From Microbacterium sp. MM2322 (lineage in GTDB: Bacteria > Actinomycetota > Actinomycetes > Actinomycetales > Microbacteriaceae): 64,000 nucleotides of DNA. Made by a program: the position numbers and the translations under genes. Each line of letters begins with the position of its first letter. Position 1 is the first letter of the stretch. This document shows, one piece after another, positions 62,768 to 64,000 of the stretch. The stretch spans positions 1,364,001-1,428,000 of the forward strand of contig NZ_OZ075067.1 in NCBI RefSeq assembly GCF_964186585.1, read 5' to 3'. The notes under the pieces are model-generated. The model made no database searches, was not told where the DNA came from, and was given only the letters and a program-made list of their open reading frames with translations.

Positions 62768-63934
62768 TCACGCGAGGAGGAGCGGGATCGTCGCCGCGCC
62801 CACGACGAGCGGAGCGGCGACGAGTCCCCAGAGGATGAACCGGCTCCACGGCAGGTGCACGTCTGCAGCCACGAGGCGCTGGTGCCAGAGGAGGGTCGCC
62901 AGCGACGCCCACGGCGTGATCAGGGGACCCGCGTTGACGCCGATCAGGAGAGCTGCGAGCCGGTGAGGCGTGTCGGCCGTCGATTCGAGGAGCAGATACG
63001 CGGGCAGGTTGTCGAGCGCGTTGGCGGTGACGAGGGCGGTGCCCGACATGCGGAGCAGATCGATGGGCTCGGACCCGGAGCCCGCGATGGCCGTCGCCAG
63101 CTGCCCGGACCCCCACGCTTCGAGCGCCGCGACCGCGGAGAAGAGGCCCGCGGCGAAGACGAGGAGCGACCACGGCACCAGGCGGATCGTGAGCGCCTTC
63201 GGTGAGCGCCAGCCGAAGAGGGCGAGGAGGGCAGCAGCGGCGACGGTGGCGGGGATCCAGGGCTCGAGCCCGCTCACGAGCAACGGCAGGAGCGCGATGA
63301 CGACAACGGATGCCGCGACGAGCTGCGCGCGGTCGCTGACCCGCGGCGGCGGCGCGACGGTGAACGTCCCCACGAGCGACCGGCGGTGGAATGCCCACAG
63401 CAGCGCGACGGTGACGAGGATCGCGATAGCCGCGGACGGGCCGAGCAGGAGGAGGAAGGATGCCGGGTCCGCGGACCCCGGCATGCGAGCGAGCGCGAGC
63501 AGGTTCGTGAGGTTCGACACGGGCAGCACGAGCGAGGCCGTGTTGGCGAGCCAGACGGTGGTCAGCGCGAATGGCAGCGGCGGCAGGCCGTTGGCACGCG
63601 CCACGGCGATCACCACCGGCGTCAACAGGACGGCCGTCGTGTCGAGCGAGAGGAACGCGGTCGTGACGACCGCGAGCACCACGACGAGCACCCAGAGCAG
63701 TGCCGTCCGGCCACGGGAGAGGCGTGCGAGCCACGACGCGGTGACATCGAACACGCCTGCTTTCGCAGCGAGCTCGGCGACGATCGTCACCGCGACCACG
63801 AAGGCGAGGATCGGGAGCACCCGTTCCGCGACGCCGCCGAGGTCGGCGAGGGGCAGGATGCCGGTGACGAGAGCGGCGATCGCCCCCAGGAGCAGGACGA
63901 GTCCCGCGAGAGCGAGCTTCACGGCATCCATCAT
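62768..63934 (-). CDS. SLC13/ArsB-type permease
   Basis: 388 residues with about ten membrane helices. TALVTANALDNLPAYLLLES and GVNAGPLITPWASLATLLWH are the paired helical-hairpin motifs of the SLC13/arsenical-pump superfamily. Substrate could be dicarboxylate, sulphate or another anion; there is no ArsR or ArsC nearby. No signal peptide needed. Converges on the AlkD-like gene with a 4-bp gap. Confidence 0.85.
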   Translation of the reverse strand: MMDAVKLALAGLVLLLGAIAALVTGILPLADLGGVAERVLPILAFVVAVTIVAELAAKAGVFDVTASWLARLSRGRTALLWVLVVVLAVVTTAFLSLDTTAVLLTPVVIAVARANGLPPLPFALTTVWLANTASLVLPVSNLTNLLALARMPGSADPASFLLLLGPSAAIAILVTVALLWAFHRRSLVGTFTVAPPPRVSDRAQLVAASVVVIALLPLLVSGLEPWIPATVAAAALLALFGWRSPKALTIRLVPWSLLVFAAGLFSAVAALEAWGSGQLATAIAGSGSEPIDLLRMSGTALVTANALDNLPAYLLLESTADTPHRLAALLIGVNAGPLITPWASLATLLWHQRLVAADVHLPWSRFILWGLVAAPLVVGAATIPLLLA

Positions 63935-63966
63935 CGCGCCTGTCGGGCGCCCAGTAGACTCGCAGG

Positions 63967-64000
63967 ATGCAGAACGGCCGGTCTTCCCACCTCGCCGGTA
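63967..64000 (+). CDS. Start of an unidentified gene (partial)
   Basis: An ATG at 63967 opens a frame (MQNGRSSHLAG) that runs off the window. A TAGACT -10 box at 63955-63960 lies 6 nt before it, the leaderless pattern of confirmed starts here. Too short to identify. Confidence 0.4.
   Translation, partial: MQNGRSSHLAG

Noticed and set aside
1..64000. CRISPR arrays, insertion sequences or rRNA genes.
   Set aside because: No spaced identical repeats, transposase frames or rRNA sequence were found by reading; the only mobile region is the glnA-linked element.

Overview
The window is high-GC actinobacterial chromosome, most likely from Microbacterium or a close relative in Microbacteriaceae. This is inferred from protein families and gene order, not from a database search. 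Pointers are SepH, DUF4193, DUF3093, DUF3710, DUF3159, DUF3000, DUF4191 and DUF7455 proteins, a polyphosphate glucokinase, a two-lipoyl-domain SucB, a glnA2-glnE pair, and many genes whose -10 box sits so close to the start codon that their mRNAs should be leaderless. Genes are dense: outside the inserted element no gene-free stretch exceeds about 225 bases.

Layout. 1-8110: a partial membrane protein, ppgK, and a nitrogen block (glnA2, glnE, glutaminase). 8176-13429: an inserted element of about 5.2 kb that splits the 3' end of the main glutamine synthetase gene glnA1 from its old stop codon and terminator. 13406-22091: glnA1, RDD and DUF4191 membrane proteins, and a sucB-lpdA-pepA run. 22178-27464: PAC2, the principal sigma factor, and an uncharacterised operon tail of one F420-ligase-type amide ligase and two tandem ATP-grasp proteins. 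27486-33983: topoisomerase IV genes parE and parC around small DUF genes. 34070-39743: a conserved actinobacterial block (phosphodiesterase, sepH, DUF4193, DUF3093, dut, DUF3710, DUF3159, LON-domain protein). 39893-52605: acnA, dxs, pepN, the beta-oxidation pair, a ribonuclease D-like protein and DUF3000. 52631-58512: hydrolase, RibD-like reductase, zapE, amt and a sugar-binding lipoprotein. 58543-64000: a lone PemK/MazF-like protein, four tRNA genes, and mixed metabolic and transport genes.

Nitrogen logic. Four genes handle glutamine: glnA1 with the adenylylation tyrosine, glnA2 without it, the adenylyltransferase glnE, and a glutaminase. The glnA1 promoter carries four half-sites at exact 11-bp spacing that fit the GlnR consensus, and the ammonium transporter promoter carries a clean two-half-site GlnR box. 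The window therefore holds both transcriptional (GlnR) and post-translational (GlnE) control of glutamine synthesis.

Most notable. (1) The element at 8176-13429 uses the 3' end of glnA as attachment site, regenerates the GlnA C-terminus, carries 11-bp-spaced repeats just inside both ends that look like integrase arm sites, and has a decayed integrase (5' deletion plus frameshift), so it is probably fixed in place. (2) The sigA / F420-ligase-like / ATP-grasp / ATP-grasp operon looks like an amide-ligase pathway of unknown product. (3) An 18-bp perfect palindrome overlaps the acnA promoter.
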